Origin: JAFGJU01 sp964570935
GTDB lineage: Bacteria; Eisenbacteria; RBG-16-71-46; JAFGJU01
Direction of reading: 5' to 3'
Assembly: GCA_964570935.1 (NCBI GenBank)
Contig: CAZMZP010000071.1
Span: 1-27,023, forward strand
Length of the DNA: 27,023 nt
Under the pieces are notes generated by a model. It saw only the letters and a program-made list of their open reading frames with translations. It was not told the origin of the DNA and did not search any database. How positions within the stretch are numbered: position 1 is the stretch's first letter; every line of letters starts with the position of its first letter. Positions 1 through 7,624 of the stretch are shown here, piece after piece. A program made the position numbers and the translations under genes.

Positions 1-1086
1 GGGCGCGTCCCGCCGCCCTCCCTGGCGCGGCGGAGACTGCCGCGGCGGAGACTGCCGCGGAGTTTAAGGGTCCTGGCCAGGGACACTCTGTACTGCCTGC
101 ACAACGTGCGCTTCCGGCGCACCTTGGAGTCTCTGCTGAGACAGCGGTCGGATTTCGATTTCGTGTACGAGCGCTACAGCATCTATCAATTCGCAACGTC
201 TTCTGTAACAAGAAAATGGCATATTCCTCTCATAGTCGAGTTCAACGCTTCGATAGACGAAATGGAGCTCAACGACGGCCTGGGCCTGAGGCCGGTGGCC
301 GCCGGCATAGAGAAGCTCGTGACGTCGAGGGCGGACGCCGTGCTCGCCGTCTCGGGCGTGCTCAAGCAGTACCTACAAAGAAGAGGCGTGGCCGGCGACA
401 GGGTCCACATACTGCAGAACGCCGCGAGCCTCGAGAAGTTCTCTCCCGCCCTGAACGGCGCGGCCGTCCGGCGGCGCTTCGGCTTCTCAGACGCGGACGT
501 CGTGGTCGGGTTTGTCGGCGGCTTCTCGGTCTGGCACGGCGCGCACCTGCTTCTCGACGCGGCGCCCCGGGCGCTCCAGAGAAACAAGCACATCCGTTTC
601 CTGATGGTGGGCGGAAGAGAGGGTCATCCCAGGTTCGAGGACTTCAAGAGAGGCGCGGTGGAGAGGGGAATGGCGGACGCGTTTCGTTTCTCGGGCGAGG
701 TGGCCAGGGAACGCGTGCCGGAGCACATCGCCGCCATGGACGTTTGCGTGATACCGTGGGCCACCGAATACGGCTCGCCCACGAAGACCTTCGAGTACAT
801 GGCCATGGGAAAGGCGCTCGTGGCCCCGGCCGTGGCCGCCCTGCGGGAGGTCCTGGAACACGGGAAATCCGCCCTGTTCGTGGAGACCGGGAACGTGGTT
901 CAGACCGCCGACGCCCTGGCGGCGCTGGCGGGCGACCCGGCCCTGCGCGCCGCGCTGGGCGGGAACGCGAGGAAGCTGGTCGAACAGAAACATAACTGGG
1001 ACAGGAACGCGTCCGAGGTCGTGGCAACAGCCCGGACGGTCATCGCGGCCAGGAGAGCCGAATGCGGAACCCGCCCACGAAAGTGA
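1..1086 (+). CDS. GT4-type glycosyltransferase, 5' end cut by window edge
   Basis: The frame stays open to base 1, and the translation upstream of the first GTG (106) still looks like protein (LRVLARDTLYCLHNV...), so the gene probably begins before the window; 361 residues are visible. It resembles GT-B-fold family 4 glycosyltransferases, which move a sugar from a nucleotide donor to a lipid-linked glycan at the inner face of the membrane. The visible part starts within the N-terminal acceptor domain (DFVYERYSIYQF). It continues with the inter-domain part (ADAVLAVSG, then HILQNAASLEKF) and the donor-binding domain (GFVGGFSVWHGAHLLL; SPTKTFEYMAMGKALV, the usual acidic donor-binding region). 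Donor and acceptor cannot be told. Its 3' end overlaps the next GT by 25 bases. A GTG start at 106 would remove part of a conserved region and is unlikely. Confidence 0.85.
   Translation, partial: GRVPPPSLARRRLPRRRLPRSLRVLARDTLYCLHNVRFRRTLESLLRQRSDFDFVYERYSIYQFATSSVTRKWHIPLIVEFNASIDEMELNDGLGLRPVAAGIEKLVTSRADAVLAVSGVLKQYLQRRGVAGDRVHILQNAASLEKFSPALNGAAVRRRFGFSDADVVVGFVGGFSVWHGAHLLLDAAPRALQRNKHIRFLMVGGREGHPRFEDFKRGAVERGMADAFRFSGEVARERVPEHIAAMDVCVIPWATEYGSPTKTFEYMAMGKALVAPAVAALREVLEHGKSALFVETGNVVQTADALAALAGDPALRAALGGNARKLVEQKHNWDRNASEVVATARTVIAARRAECGTRPRK
26..55 (+). repeat. 15-bp perfect tandem duplication
   Basis: The unit CGCGGCGGAGACTGC occurs at 26-40 and again directly at 41-55, followed by a partial third copy (CGCGG, 56-60). 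Because 15 is a multiple of three, the duplication stays in frame in the truncated GT and encodes two RRRLP units. It looks like a small slippage duplication. Confidence 0.85.
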
Positions 1087-2207
1087 TGTATTTTTCCGAC
1101 GCGCCGTACTACGGCGGCGCCGAGCGGTACCTGGAGCTTCTCATCTCGGGCCTGGACAGGCGCAGGTACGAGCCTTTTCTGGTGACGAGAAAGGGCGCCG
1201 AGCTGGGGGCCTTCGCCTCACGCCTCAGGAAGGCGGGGACGCCGGCCGAGGAGACCACGCTGAGCGGTCCTTACGACCTCAAAGGCTACGCGGACTTCTA
1301 TCGGTTGGTGAGGAGGATCGGTCCAGGGCTTCTGCACGTTAACCTGGCCGGCACCTACGACGCGCAAGCCGGCCTCGTGGCGCCGGTGGCCAGACTGGCC
1401 GGGTGCAGGCGCGTCGTCACGACGGAGCACCTGGCCATGGTGGGGCGGCTGTGGAAGAGGCACGCGGCCAAGAGACTGAGTTCTATTTTCGTGACTAGAG
1501 TCATCTCGATCACGGACTCCAACGTGCCCTATCTGACGGAGACTCACCGCGTCCCCGCCGGGAAGATAGCGGTCATACACAACGGCGTCGACCTGGACGC
1601 ACTTGACTCCGCCGGGCCAGCGGGGCTACGCTCTGAGCTGGGTTTGGACGGCTCGGCGTTCGTGTTCGCGGCGGTCGGAAGCCTGGAACAACGCAAGGGC
1701 CACCGCTTCCTGCTGCACGCTTTCGCGATGCTGCGTGAGCGCACGGACTTGAAATGCGCTCTTGTGATCGTGGGGAAGGGGGCGGAGGAAACTTCGCTGA
1801 GAGAGCTTGCCGCCCGGCTGGGTCTCCAGCGGAGTGCGTTCTTCCTGGGTCACAGGGAAGACGCGGCCGTCCTGATGAGAGAGGCTGATTGCCTCGTGGT
1901 GCCTTCTCTCACAGAGGGAATGCCTTTCGTGATAATGGAGGCGATGGCCGCTTCCAACCCGGTTATTGCCAGCAGGATATACGGTATACCTGAGATAGTG
2001 CTTGAGAGTGAGACGGGTCTTCTGGTCGAACCCGGAGACTCGGAATCACTGTTCGGCGCGATGCGCGCCCTCGGCCAGGACCGTGACCTGGCGAGCGGCA
2101 TGGGGCGCCGCGGAAGACGGCGCGTCAGCGAGGAGTTTTCGCTGGAGAGAATGGCCCGCGAGACCCAGGACCTTTACGAGCTCGTCCTGGGCGCTCACGG
2201 CAGTTGA
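1062..2207 (+). CDS. GT4 family glycosyltransferase
   Basis: A 381-residue retaining GT-B glycosyltransferase of family 4. The N-terminal glycine-rich turn is YYGGAERYLELL (about residues 18-29). The hinge carries VIHNGVDLDAL, and the C-terminal domain has AAVGSLEQRKGHRFLLHA. The donor-binding EX7E motif is E285...E293 within TEGMPFVIMEAMA, followed by GIPEIVLESETGLLVEPGD. The ATG at 1062 has AGGAG (1051-1055) six bases upstream. In-frame GTG 1083 and ATG 1086 are alternatives touching the upstream stop, but they lack an equally good ribosome site. The gene overlaps its upstream neighbour by 25 bases, so the two are probably translated together. Which sugar it transfers cannot be read from the sequence. 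Confidence 0.92.
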   Translation: MRNPPTKVMYFSDAPYYGGAERYLELLISGLDRRRYEPFLVTRKGAELGAFASRLRKAGTPAEETTLSGPYDLKGYADFYRLVRRIGPGLLHVNLAGTYDAQAGLVAPVARLAGCRRVVTTEHLAMVGRLWKRHAAKRLSSIFVTRVISITDSNVPYLTETHRVPAGKIAVIHNGVDLDALDSAGPAGLRSELGLDGSAFVFAAVGSLEQRKGHRFLLHAFAMLRERTDLKCALVIVGKGAEETSLRELAARLGLQRSAFFLGHREDAAVLMREADCLVVPSLTEGMPFVIMEAMAASNPVIASRIYGIPEIVLESETGLLVEPGDSESLFGAMRALGQDRDLASGMGRRGRRRVSEEFSLERMARETQDLYELVLGAHGS

Positions 2208-2209
2208 GT

Positions 2210-2230
2210 CGGACCGCGAGGTACGGTCCG
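2210..2230 (+). other. small inverted repeat before a ribosome binding site
   Basis: CGGACCG (2210-2216) and CGGTCCG (2224-2230) form a perfect 7-bp stem with a 7-base loop. It sits in the 33-base gap between two GT genes, just upstream of the GGAGAG ribosome site (2232-2237) of the next gene. There is no T-run after it, so it is not a standard terminator. It may stabilise the transcript or tune translation of the next gene. Confidence 0.4.
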
Positions 2231-2240
2231 GTGGAGAGTC

Positions 2241-3503
2241 ATGGCCAGGCTTCTGATGGTGAAACCCACAATCCCGTATCCGCCCGACCAGGGAACCAGG
2301 ATAGTCACGCTCAACTTGCTGAGGACGCTGTCCAAGCACTTTGAGCTGGGCCTCATCTGCGGCCTGCCCAGCAAGGAGGACGCGGTCCACGCCGACGCCC
2401 TCAGGCCTTACTGCAGGGACGTCTTCACCTATCTGCTGCCGAACAAGAAGACCTTCGCGCACAGGGTCCTCTACAAGGGGCTGTACACGATGAAGTCCAG
2501 GCTCCAGTCGTTTCCGCTTGAGACATACTATTGCTGTCCGCCCGAGCTGTCCAGACTCGTGGCTCAGGTGACGAGCGCCTCGGTGTACGACATGGCGCAG
2601 TTCGAGTACTGGTTTACCGCCCCCGCCGCGCGTTTCGCGCGGGTGAATGGCAAGGCGCTCCTGGAGCACGACATCGATTTCCTGCGGTTCCAGAGGAAGC
2701 TGGCCGTGACCGACGGCTTCTGGGCGAGGCGGAGCATCGAGAGGACGATCTCGGCTGTGAAGACGAGAGAAGTGCGCGCCTATTCGGAATTCGACAGAGT
2801 CCTGACTCTCTCGATGGCCGACTGCGTGATCGTGGAGCGCCTGAGCGGCATCAAGGGAGTGGCCCAGTACCTCCCGGTGATGGTGGACTGCGAGAAGTTC
2901 ACGCCCAGCGCTGAGTCTAAGATCCCTTCCTCGATCGTTTTTCTGGGCGCGCTGGACGCTGACTTCAACGTTGACGCGCTGGACTATTTCTGCGGCAGCA
3001 TATTCCCCATCGTGACCTCCGAGGTGCCTCAGGCCAGGCTCTTCGTGGTGGGCCGCAGGCCGCCTCCGCATGTGCAGAAGCTGGCGGACGGCCGCAGGAT
3101 ACTCTTGTCAGCGGACGTGCCCGACGTGACGCAGCAAGTCGGACGGTGCATGGTTCAGGTCGTGCCGCTTCGCTTCGGCGGCGGAGTGAGGATCCGGATC
3201 CTGGAGGGAATGGCCATGGGAATGCCCATCGTCACGACCACGATAGGCATGGATGGCGTGGGAGCCAGGCCCGGCAGAGACCTTCTGGTGGGGGACAACG
3301 CCGAGGATTTCGCCGCGAGAGTGATCGAAGTCCTGAGGAGCCCTCTGCTCGGAAGAAGACTGGGGGAAAGGGCGAGGGAGTTCGTGGTCTCTGAGCACAG
3401 CGAACCGGCCGTGGAGAGCCGCATCGTGGAGACCTACCGCGCTCTGAACGAGCAGGCCGAGGAGAACAGGCGGCACGTCAAGGCCAGGGCTACCGCCACA
3501 TGA
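2241..3503 (+). CDS. GT4-like glycosyltransferase (EpsH/PEP-CTERM-locus type)
   Basis: A 420-residue protein. Its start (MVKPTIPYPPDQGTRI, near residues 6-21) is typical of the Rossmann opening of glycosyltransferases often found in EpsH/PEP-CTERM-associated polysaccharide loci. The middle carries LLEHDIDFLRFQRK and the long helical stretch common in that group. The donor domain shows SIVFLGALDADFNVDALDYF and VVPLRFGGGVRIRILEGMAMG, where a glycine-rich stretch replaces the first Glu of the usual EX7E pair, and ends with a Lys/Arg-rich tail. ATG 2241 follows GGAGAG (2232-2237). Its stop overlaps the next start by 4 bases (ATGA, 3500-3503). The link to EpsH-type loci is from general family resemblance; no exosortase is visible here. 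Specificity is unknown. Confidence 0.85.
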   Translation: MARLLMVKPTIPYPPDQGTRIVTLNLLRTLSKHFELGLICGLPSKEDAVHADALRPYCRDVFTYLLPNKKTFAHRVLYKGLYTMKSRLQSFPLETYYCCPPELSRLVAQVTSASVYDMAQFEYWFTAPAARFARVNGKALLEHDIDFLRFQRKLAVTDGFWARRSIERTISAVKTREVRAYSEFDRVLTLSMADCVIVERLSGIKGVAQYLPVMVDCEKFTPSAESKIPSSIVFLGALDADFNVDALDYFCGSIFPIVTSEVPQARLFVVGRRPPPHVQKLADGRRILLSADVPDVTQQVGRCMVQVVPLRFGGGVRIRILEGMAMGMPIVTTTIGMDGVGARPGRDLLVGDNAEDFAARVIEVLRSPLLGRRLGERAREFVVSEHSEPAVESRIVETYRALNEQAEENRRHVKARATAT

Positions 3504-4627
3504 AAGTGACCCTCGTCGGACATTATCCGCCTCCTTACGGCGGAGTCGCTTCGCTGATGAAGCAGATGGAGTCGGCGCTGACCCGCCGCGGCGCGAAGGT
3601 ATCCGTGTTCAACCTGGGCTCGGGCCGGCCCGCGGCAGCCAACGTGCTGAACTTCGACACCAGGAACCGGGCGCGCCAGTTTCTCCAGCTCCTGCGCGCC
3701 TTCGCCGTGTCCGACAGCGACCTGTTTCATTATCTGTCCGCGAGCTACAGGTCCTTCTGGCTGGGAGCGCTGTGCGTCGTCCTGGCGCGGATGACGGGCC
3801 GGAAGATAGTCCTGTCCGTGGTGGGGGGCGCCTTCAAGGACTTCGTGAATTCCCTCGGCCCGTTCAGACGGCGTCTCGCCTCCGCGTGTCTCGGGCTGTC
3901 TCACGCCGTTGTCGCGTGCAACACGGAGATAGAAGAGGTGCTGGCGGCACTCGCCCCCCAAAAAAGACTCTATAGGATGCAGAATTGTTTTCCCCTTCTG
4001 GCCGACGAGAAGGCGGAGCTGCCGGAAGCCGTGCGCGATTTCTTCAACGCGCATTCGCCGGTGGTGTGCACGACGGGCGCGGCGTCGACCGAGTACGGCC
4101 TGGCGGACGCGGTGGACGCCCTGAGCTCCCTGAGGGGAACCTTCCCGGGGGCGGGAATGCTGGTCGCGCTGACCAAGTACGGCGAGAGGGCTTACGAAGA
4201 CGGCCTGGTCCGCAAGATACAATCCCTGGGCCTGGGCGAGCACGTCCTCATTGAGAGCAACCTTCCCGACTTCGTGTCGGCGATGAAGCGTTCGGACGTT
4301 TTCCTGAGAAGCACCCTGGTGGACGGCGACTCGATCTCCGTCCGGGAGGCTCTGTTCCTGGGCGTGCCCGCGGTGGTGAGCGACACGCCGTTCAGGCCCG
4401 AAGGTGTGATCCTGTTCCGGAAAGGCGACGCGCGAGACATGGCCGAGAAGCTGACCGTCGCCCTTCGGGCCGAGCGACGAAGCCAGGTCTCGAAACCGCT
4501 GGCGGAAAGCGAGGGCAATCTGAACGCCCTCCTGTCCGTGTACGATTCGGTGCTGGTGGCCCGGCCGAGCCTGGAGTCCGTCAGTCAGAATCCCCGTGTC
4601 GGTCCCAGGTCGGGGCGCGGGGCCTGA
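3500..4627 (+). CDS. GT4-like glycosyltransferase, variant donor motif
   Basis: A 375-residue GT-B protein. It begins with MKVTLVGHYPPPYGGVASLM, the PPYGGV turn of GT4 enzymes. The inter-domain region carries LSHAVVACNTEIEEVLAAL, and the donor domain has VVCTTGAASTEYGLADAVDAL and IESNLPDFVSAMKRSDVFL. At the expected EX7E position the sequence reads DGDSISVREALFLGVPAVV, so Asp takes the place of the first Glu. The tail after about residue 350 is basic and Ser/Gly-rich and probably disordered. It overlaps the preceding gene by 4 bases and is the last gene of the first GT run; the next start lies about 220 bases on. A C6A6 tract at 3954-3965 lies inside the reading frame. Confidence 0.82.
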   Translation: MKVTLVGHYPPPYGGVASLMKQMESALTRRGAKVSVFNLGSGRPAAANVLNFDTRNRARQFLQLLRAFAVSDSDLFHYLSASYRSFWLGALCVVLARMTGRKIVLSVVGGAFKDFVNSLGPFRRRLASACLGLSHAVVACNTEIEEVLAALAPQKRLYRMQNCFPLLADEKAELPEAVRDFFNAHSPVVCTTGAASTEYGLADAVDALSSLRGTFPGAGMLVALTKYGERAYEDGLVRKIQSLGLGEHVLIESNLPDFVSAMKRSDVFLRSTLVDGDSISVREALFLGVPAVVSDTPFRPEGVILFRKGDARDMAEKLTVALRAERRSQVSKPLAESEGNLNALLSVYDSVLVARPSLESVSQNPRVGPRSGRGA

Positions 4628-4848
4628 CCCGCCTCCAATCCCGTTCGGCCACGCTCTTCCGGCCCCGCCGGCCCCTTTCGGCCGCCCGGCTTCCGCGGGC
4701 CGCAGAAGTCCGTATTTGATTGTCTTCCAGAGCGTTATGTGGGCCAAAAGGGTGGAGGCGGCCTCATGTACGCCTGCCATGTTGACGATAATTATATAGA
4801 AGTAGTAGGATTACGAGATTGTGGCCGGCTCAACGGACTGGGGGTATG
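4628..4848 (+). other. leader region between GT run and nucleotide-sugar genes
   Basis: This is the longest non-coding stretch in the window, about 220 bases. The first half is very GC-rich (runs of GGCC/CCGG) and can form short hairpins such as GCCCG-N7-CGGGC near 4680-4700, but none is followed by a convincing T-run. The second half switches to AT-rich sequence (about 4780-4820) that holds a promoter candidate and a 27-codon micro-ORF. A 67-codon reading frame running from 4596 through the GC-rich half has low-complexity Pro/Ala composition and looks spurious. Confidence 0.6.
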
Positions 4849-4849
4849 A
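4766..4849 (+). CDS. possible 27-residue leader peptide
   Basis: ATG 4766 is preceded by a good ribosome site (GGTGGAGG, 4751-4758; seven bases from GGAGG to ATG). It opens a 27-codon frame, MYACHVDDNYIEVVGLRDC and eight more residues, ending with TGA at 4847-4849. The stop overlaps both possible ATG codons (4846, 4849) of the downstream reductase gene, an arrangement that would allow translational coupling. Its codons (TTA, ATA, GTA, CGA) are unlike those of the neighbours. It overlaps the promoter candidate at 4782-4811, so it can only be translated from transcripts starting further upstream. No family is recognised; it may be chance. Confidence 0.25.
   Translation: MYACHVDDNYIEVVGLRDCGRLNGLGV
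4782..4811 (+). promoter_or_regulatory. sigma70-like promoter candidate
   Basis: TTGACG (4782-4787) matches five of six bases of the -35 consensus. TAGGAT (4806-4811) matches four of six at -10, with an 18-base spacer in a conspicuously AT-rich island (ATAATTATATAGAAG). Transcription would begin near 4818, leaving a leader of about 30 bases before the ATG at 4849. Position and composition fit a promoter for the nucleotide-sugar operon; this is pattern evidence only. Confidence 0.5.
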
Positions 4850-5850
4850 TGAAAGCCCTCATAACGGGCGCAAACGGTTTCGCCGGGACGCACCTCGTCA
4901 GGCTGCTGTTGTCCAAACACTGGCGGGTCCTCGGAACAACGAACGACCTGGGACTCAACCCGGACTTGAAGCCCGACGGAGAGAGCCTCAGGCTTGAAGA
5001 AATAGACGTCTGCGACAGGACGGCGCTCCTCCCGCTTCTCGAGGATTTCCGGCCCGAGGTCGTCTTCCACCTGGCGGCCGTCACCGGCGCGGGCTTGACC
5101 AGAGAGGCGGTGGACGAGCTCTACAGAGTCAACGTCGCGGGCACCCAGAACTTGATGTTTTGCCTTCTGGAGGCGGGACTGCCGGTCACAACTCTGGTGA
5201 CCGGTTCGGGAGCCGTGTACGGGACGTCGGGCTCGGCTGAGGCCGCCGCCATCCCCGAGACCGCGCGGCCCGCGCCTGAGACGCTCTACGGCGCGAGCAA
5301 GTTGGCGCAGGAGTCTCTGGCGTCCGCGTTCGGCAGAGCCGGAGGAATGAACGTGCTCGTCACGCGCGCGTTCAACTACACGGGACCCGGCGAGGGACCG
5401 GGCATGGCCTGCTCCGCGTTCGCGAGACAAATAGTGGAGTGCGAGATGAAGAGCGGGGGCACGGTCAGGGTGGGCAACCTGGATTCTTACCGGGACTACT
5501 GCGACGTGCGTGACGTGGTCAGGGCCTACTACATGGTCGCCACCAGGCCCGGGGCGGGCGGTGTTTTCAACGTCTGCTCGGGCAGGGCGGTCCGCATGAG
5601 GCAGATACTGGACGGTCTGGTCTCGCTGTCTCGGGTGAAAGTCAGCGTGGAAGTGGACCCGGCGCGGGTCAGAGCCGTTGACACGAGCTACCAGAGAGGA
5701 GACTGCTCCAGGATACGAGAGCTGGTCGGGTGGACGCCTCAGATTCCGCTCGAGGAGACTCTATCCGACGTGCTGGATTTCTGGCGCGAGAAGCTCGCAG
5801 GGACCCACCTGGACCGGGGGCCTCGCCCGAAAGGAGAACACTCAAGATGA
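4849..5850 (+). CDS. Rmd-like GDP-6-deoxy-sugar reductase (SDR family)
   Basis: A 333-residue extended short-chain dehydrogenase. The NAD(P) site TGANGFAG lies at the N-terminus, followed by VVFHLAAVTGAG. The catalytic Ser/Tyr/Lys set is in VTGSGAVYG and YGASKLAQES. The pattern FNYTGPGEGPGMACSAFARQI, then YRDYCDVRDVVRAYYMV, then GDCSRIRELVGWTPQIPLEETL closely resembles GDP-4-dehydro-6-deoxy-D-mannose reductases (Rmd), which make GDP-D-rhamnose from the product of GDP-mannose 4,6-dehydratase. A related 4-keto reductase or epimerase role is possible. The start is set at ATG 4849, five bases after GGGGGT; ATG 4846 is adjacent. A TTG at 4819 would add an unlikely tail. It overlaps the next gene by 4 bases (ATGA, 5847-5850), which suggests the two act in one pathway. 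Confidence 0.82.
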   Translation: MKALITGANGFAGTHLVRLLLSKHWRVLGTTNDLGLNPDLKPDGESLRLEEIDVCDRTALLPLLEDFRPEVVFHLAAVTGAGLTREAVDELYRVNVAGTQNLMFCLLEAGLPVTTLVTGSGAVYGTSGSAEAAAIPETARPAPETLYGASKLAQESLASAFGRAGGMNVLVTRAFNYTGPGEGPGMACSAFARQIVECEMKSGGTVRVGNLDSYRDYCDVRDVVRAYYMVATRPGAGGVFNVCSGRAVRMRQILDGLVSLSRVKVSVEVDPARVRAVDTSYQRGDCSRIRELVGWTPQIPLEETLSDVLDFWREKLAGTHLDRGPRPKGEHSR

Positions 5851-6836
5851 ACTGGCAGGAACAGAAAGTGCTGGTGACCGGAGCCGGCGGGTTCATTGGA
5901 AGTCATCTCGTGGAGAGACTGGTGTCGCTCAAGGCGTCGGTGCGGGCGTTTGTGCGGTACAACTCAAAGGGCTCCTGCGGGTTCATAGACGGGTTCGCGC
6001 CCCAGACCAGAGAGAAGCTGGAGGTGGTCGCGGGCGACCTGAGGGATCCGGAGGCAGTAAGGTCGGCGTGCAAGGACGTCGACTTCGTCTTCCACCTGGG
6101 CGCTCTGGTGGCCATTCCATACTCGTACGTGCACCCTGTCGAAGTCGCCCACACGAACGTGCTGGGAACCCTCAACGTGCTCTGCGGAGCCAGGGACGCG
6201 CAGGTGAAGAAACTGGTTCACACGTCCACCAGCGAGGTGTACGGCACCGCGCAGTACGTTCCAATTGACGAGAAGCATCCGCTGTGCGGCCAGTCGCCAT
6301 ACTCGGCCAGCAAGATAGGAGCGGACCAGCTTGCCGAGAGCTTTTTCAGATCTTTCGAGCTGCCCGTGGCAGTCGTGCGGCCGTTCAACACATACGGGCC
6401 GCGCCAGTCCGCGCGCGCGGTCATCCCGTCCGTCATAACGCAGGTGATAGCCCACGGCACCGTGTACATCGGCGCGACTCATCCCACGCGGGACCTCACT
6501 TACGTGGAGGACACCGTGGACGGTTTCATCAAAGCGGCCGAATGTCCGGAGACCATCGGAAAGGTCACGAACCTCGGCACCGGCGTCGAGGTTTCGGTGC
6601 GGGAGCTGATAGACAAAGTGTCCGCGATAGTCGGCAAGGAAGCCAAGGTGGTGTTCGACCCCGCCCGGCTCAGGCCGGCCCGGAGTGAGGTGGAGAGGCT
6701 CGTAGCCGACACCACGCGCGTGCGGGAACTGACCGGCTGGAAGCCGACGGTCCCGCTGGACGAGGGCCTGAGGAGAACGGTGGCCTGGATATCCGACCAC
6801 TTCTCGCAGTACAAGCCGGACAGCTACGCGATCTAG
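5847..6836 (+). CDS. LegB-like nucleotide-sugar 4,6-dehydratase
   Basis: A 329-residue extended SDR. The NAD site is VTGAGGFIGSHL and the active site includes TSTSEVYGTAQYVPIDEKHP with YSASKIGADQLAESF. The C-terminal substrate part has VRPFNTYGPRQSARAVIPS, HPTRDLTYVEDTVDGF and RPARSEVERL. These blocks are those I associate with the LegB group, which removes water from an NDP-N-acetylhexosamine (GDP-GlcNAc in the Campylobacter legionaminate route) to give a 4-keto-6-deoxy sugar. A GDP-mannose 4,6-dehydratase-like role feeding the reductase just upstream is a reasonable alternative. ATG 5847 follows AAGGAGA (5831-5837) by nine bases. A longer frame back to 5730 lies wholly inside the upstream gene and is rejected. 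Confidence 0.85.
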   Translation: MNWQEQKVLVTGAGGFIGSHLVERLVSLKASVRAFVRYNSKGSCGFIDGFAPQTREKLEVVAGDLRDPEAVRSACKDVDFVFHLGALVAIPYSYVHPVEVAHTNVLGTLNVLCGARDAQVKKLVHTSTSEVYGTAQYVPIDEKHPLCGQSPYSASKIGADQLAESFFRSFELPVAVVRPFNTYGPRQSARAVIPSVITQVIAHGTVYIGATHPTRDLTYVEDTVDGFIKAAECPETIGKVTNLGTGVEVSVRELIDKVSAIVGKEAKVVFDPARLRPARSEVERLVADTTRVRELTGWKPTVPLDEGLRRTVAWISDHFSQYKPDSYAI

Positions 6837-6892
6837 CCGGGGTTCCCCTCGACACTGAAACGGCGCGGCGGCCCGCGAACGGCCGGAGGACA

Positions 6893-7609
6893 ATGGCACA
6901 GACACCGGAGAAAAAGATGATAGCCGTGGTCATGGCAGGCGGCCTGGGGTCCAGGATGAGACCCCTGACCTACACGATTCCAAAGCCGCTTCTGCCCATC
7001 GGGGAGAAGCCGATACTGGAGATAATCCTGGGCCGGCTGAAGAGCGCGGGGTTCGGGAAAGTCTACATAACGACCAACTATCAGTCCGAGCTCGTCAAGT
7101 CCTACTTCGGAGGCGGCGGGCGCTTCGGCGTGGAGCTGGAGTACACGGATGAATCCGAGGCGCTGGGCACCGCCGGGGCGCTTTTCCTGCTCAAGGGGAG
7201 GATAGCGGAGCCGTTTCTCGTGATGAACTGCGACGTGCTCACGAAGCTCGACCTGGGCGCGCTCTACCGTTTTCACCTGGAAAAGGGCGCTGCCATGACC
7301 GTGGCGGCCGCCAGCTACGAAGTCCAGGTCCCGTACGGAGTGCTGGAGCTTGACGGAGACTCGGTCACGGCGGTGGTAGAGAAGCCGCGGACGTCGCACA
7401 TGGTACTGGCGGGGATGTACGTGCTCAACCCCGAGATTCTCGAGATGAAGAAACCGGAGAAGATCGACGTGCCCGAACTGATCAGGTGTCTCATCGCCGG
7501 GGGCAAGAAGGTGGCCTTCTACGCGATCAAGGAGCCCTGGATCGACGTCGGCAAGATTTCCGACTACGAGCGGGCGACGAACGAATTCAAGAAATGGGAG
7601 GAGTCCTAG
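6893..7609 (+). CDS. sugar-1-phosphate nucleotidyltransferase, PtmE/GMP-like
   Basis: A 238-residue nucleotidyltransferase of the NTP_transferase family, forming NDP-sugar from NTP and sugar-1-phosphate. It shows the signature VVMAGGLGSRMRPLTYTIPKPLLP, the metal-binding region FLVMNCDVLT, VVEKPRTSHMVLAGMYVLNPE and WIDVGKISDYERA. The wording, especially ITTNYQSELVKSYFG and EALGTAGALFLL, resembles the catalytic domain of PtmE-type GDP-glucosamine pyrophosphorylases, which act with LegB; those carry N-terminal CBS domains that are absent here. GGAGG (6885-6889) lies only three bases before ATG 6893. An in-frame ATG at 6917 has GGAG six bases upstream and gives MIAVVMAGG, so the true start may be 6917. 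Confidence 0.82.
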   Translation: MAQTPEKKMIAVVMAGGLGSRMRPLTYTIPKPLLPIGEKPILEIILGRLKSAGFGKVYITTNYQSELVKSYFGGGGRFGVELEYTDESEALGTAGALFLLKGRIAEPFLVMNCDVLTKLDLGALYRFHLEKGAAMTVAAASYEVQVPYGVLELDGDSVTAVVEKPRTSHMVLAGMYVLNPEILEMKKPEKIDVPELIRCLIAGGKKVAFYAIKEPWIDVGKISDYERATNEFKKWEES

Positions 7610-7624
7610 TACTCAGGAGGGCGC

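Noticed and set aside
2046..3071. Long minus-strand frame of 341 codons opposite two GT genes
   Set aside because: Shadow frame of GC-rich coding DNA; rich in His/Arg/Pro with no family motif, and the plus strand clearly encodes GTs.
3954..3965. Programmed -1 frameshift at the C6A6 tract
   Set aside because: The codon phase (GCC CCC CAA AAA AGA) does not fit the X XXY YYZ slippery pattern and the zero frame continues as a normal GT.
4670..4710. Terminator after the first GT run
   Set aside because: Only short GC stems (five base pairs) without a following T-run.
4596..4799. 67-codon reading frame across the end of the GT gene and the leader region
   Set aside because: It overlaps the GT in another frame, has Pro/Ala-rich low-complexity composition and no recognisable motif; it is typical of random frames in GC-rich DNA.
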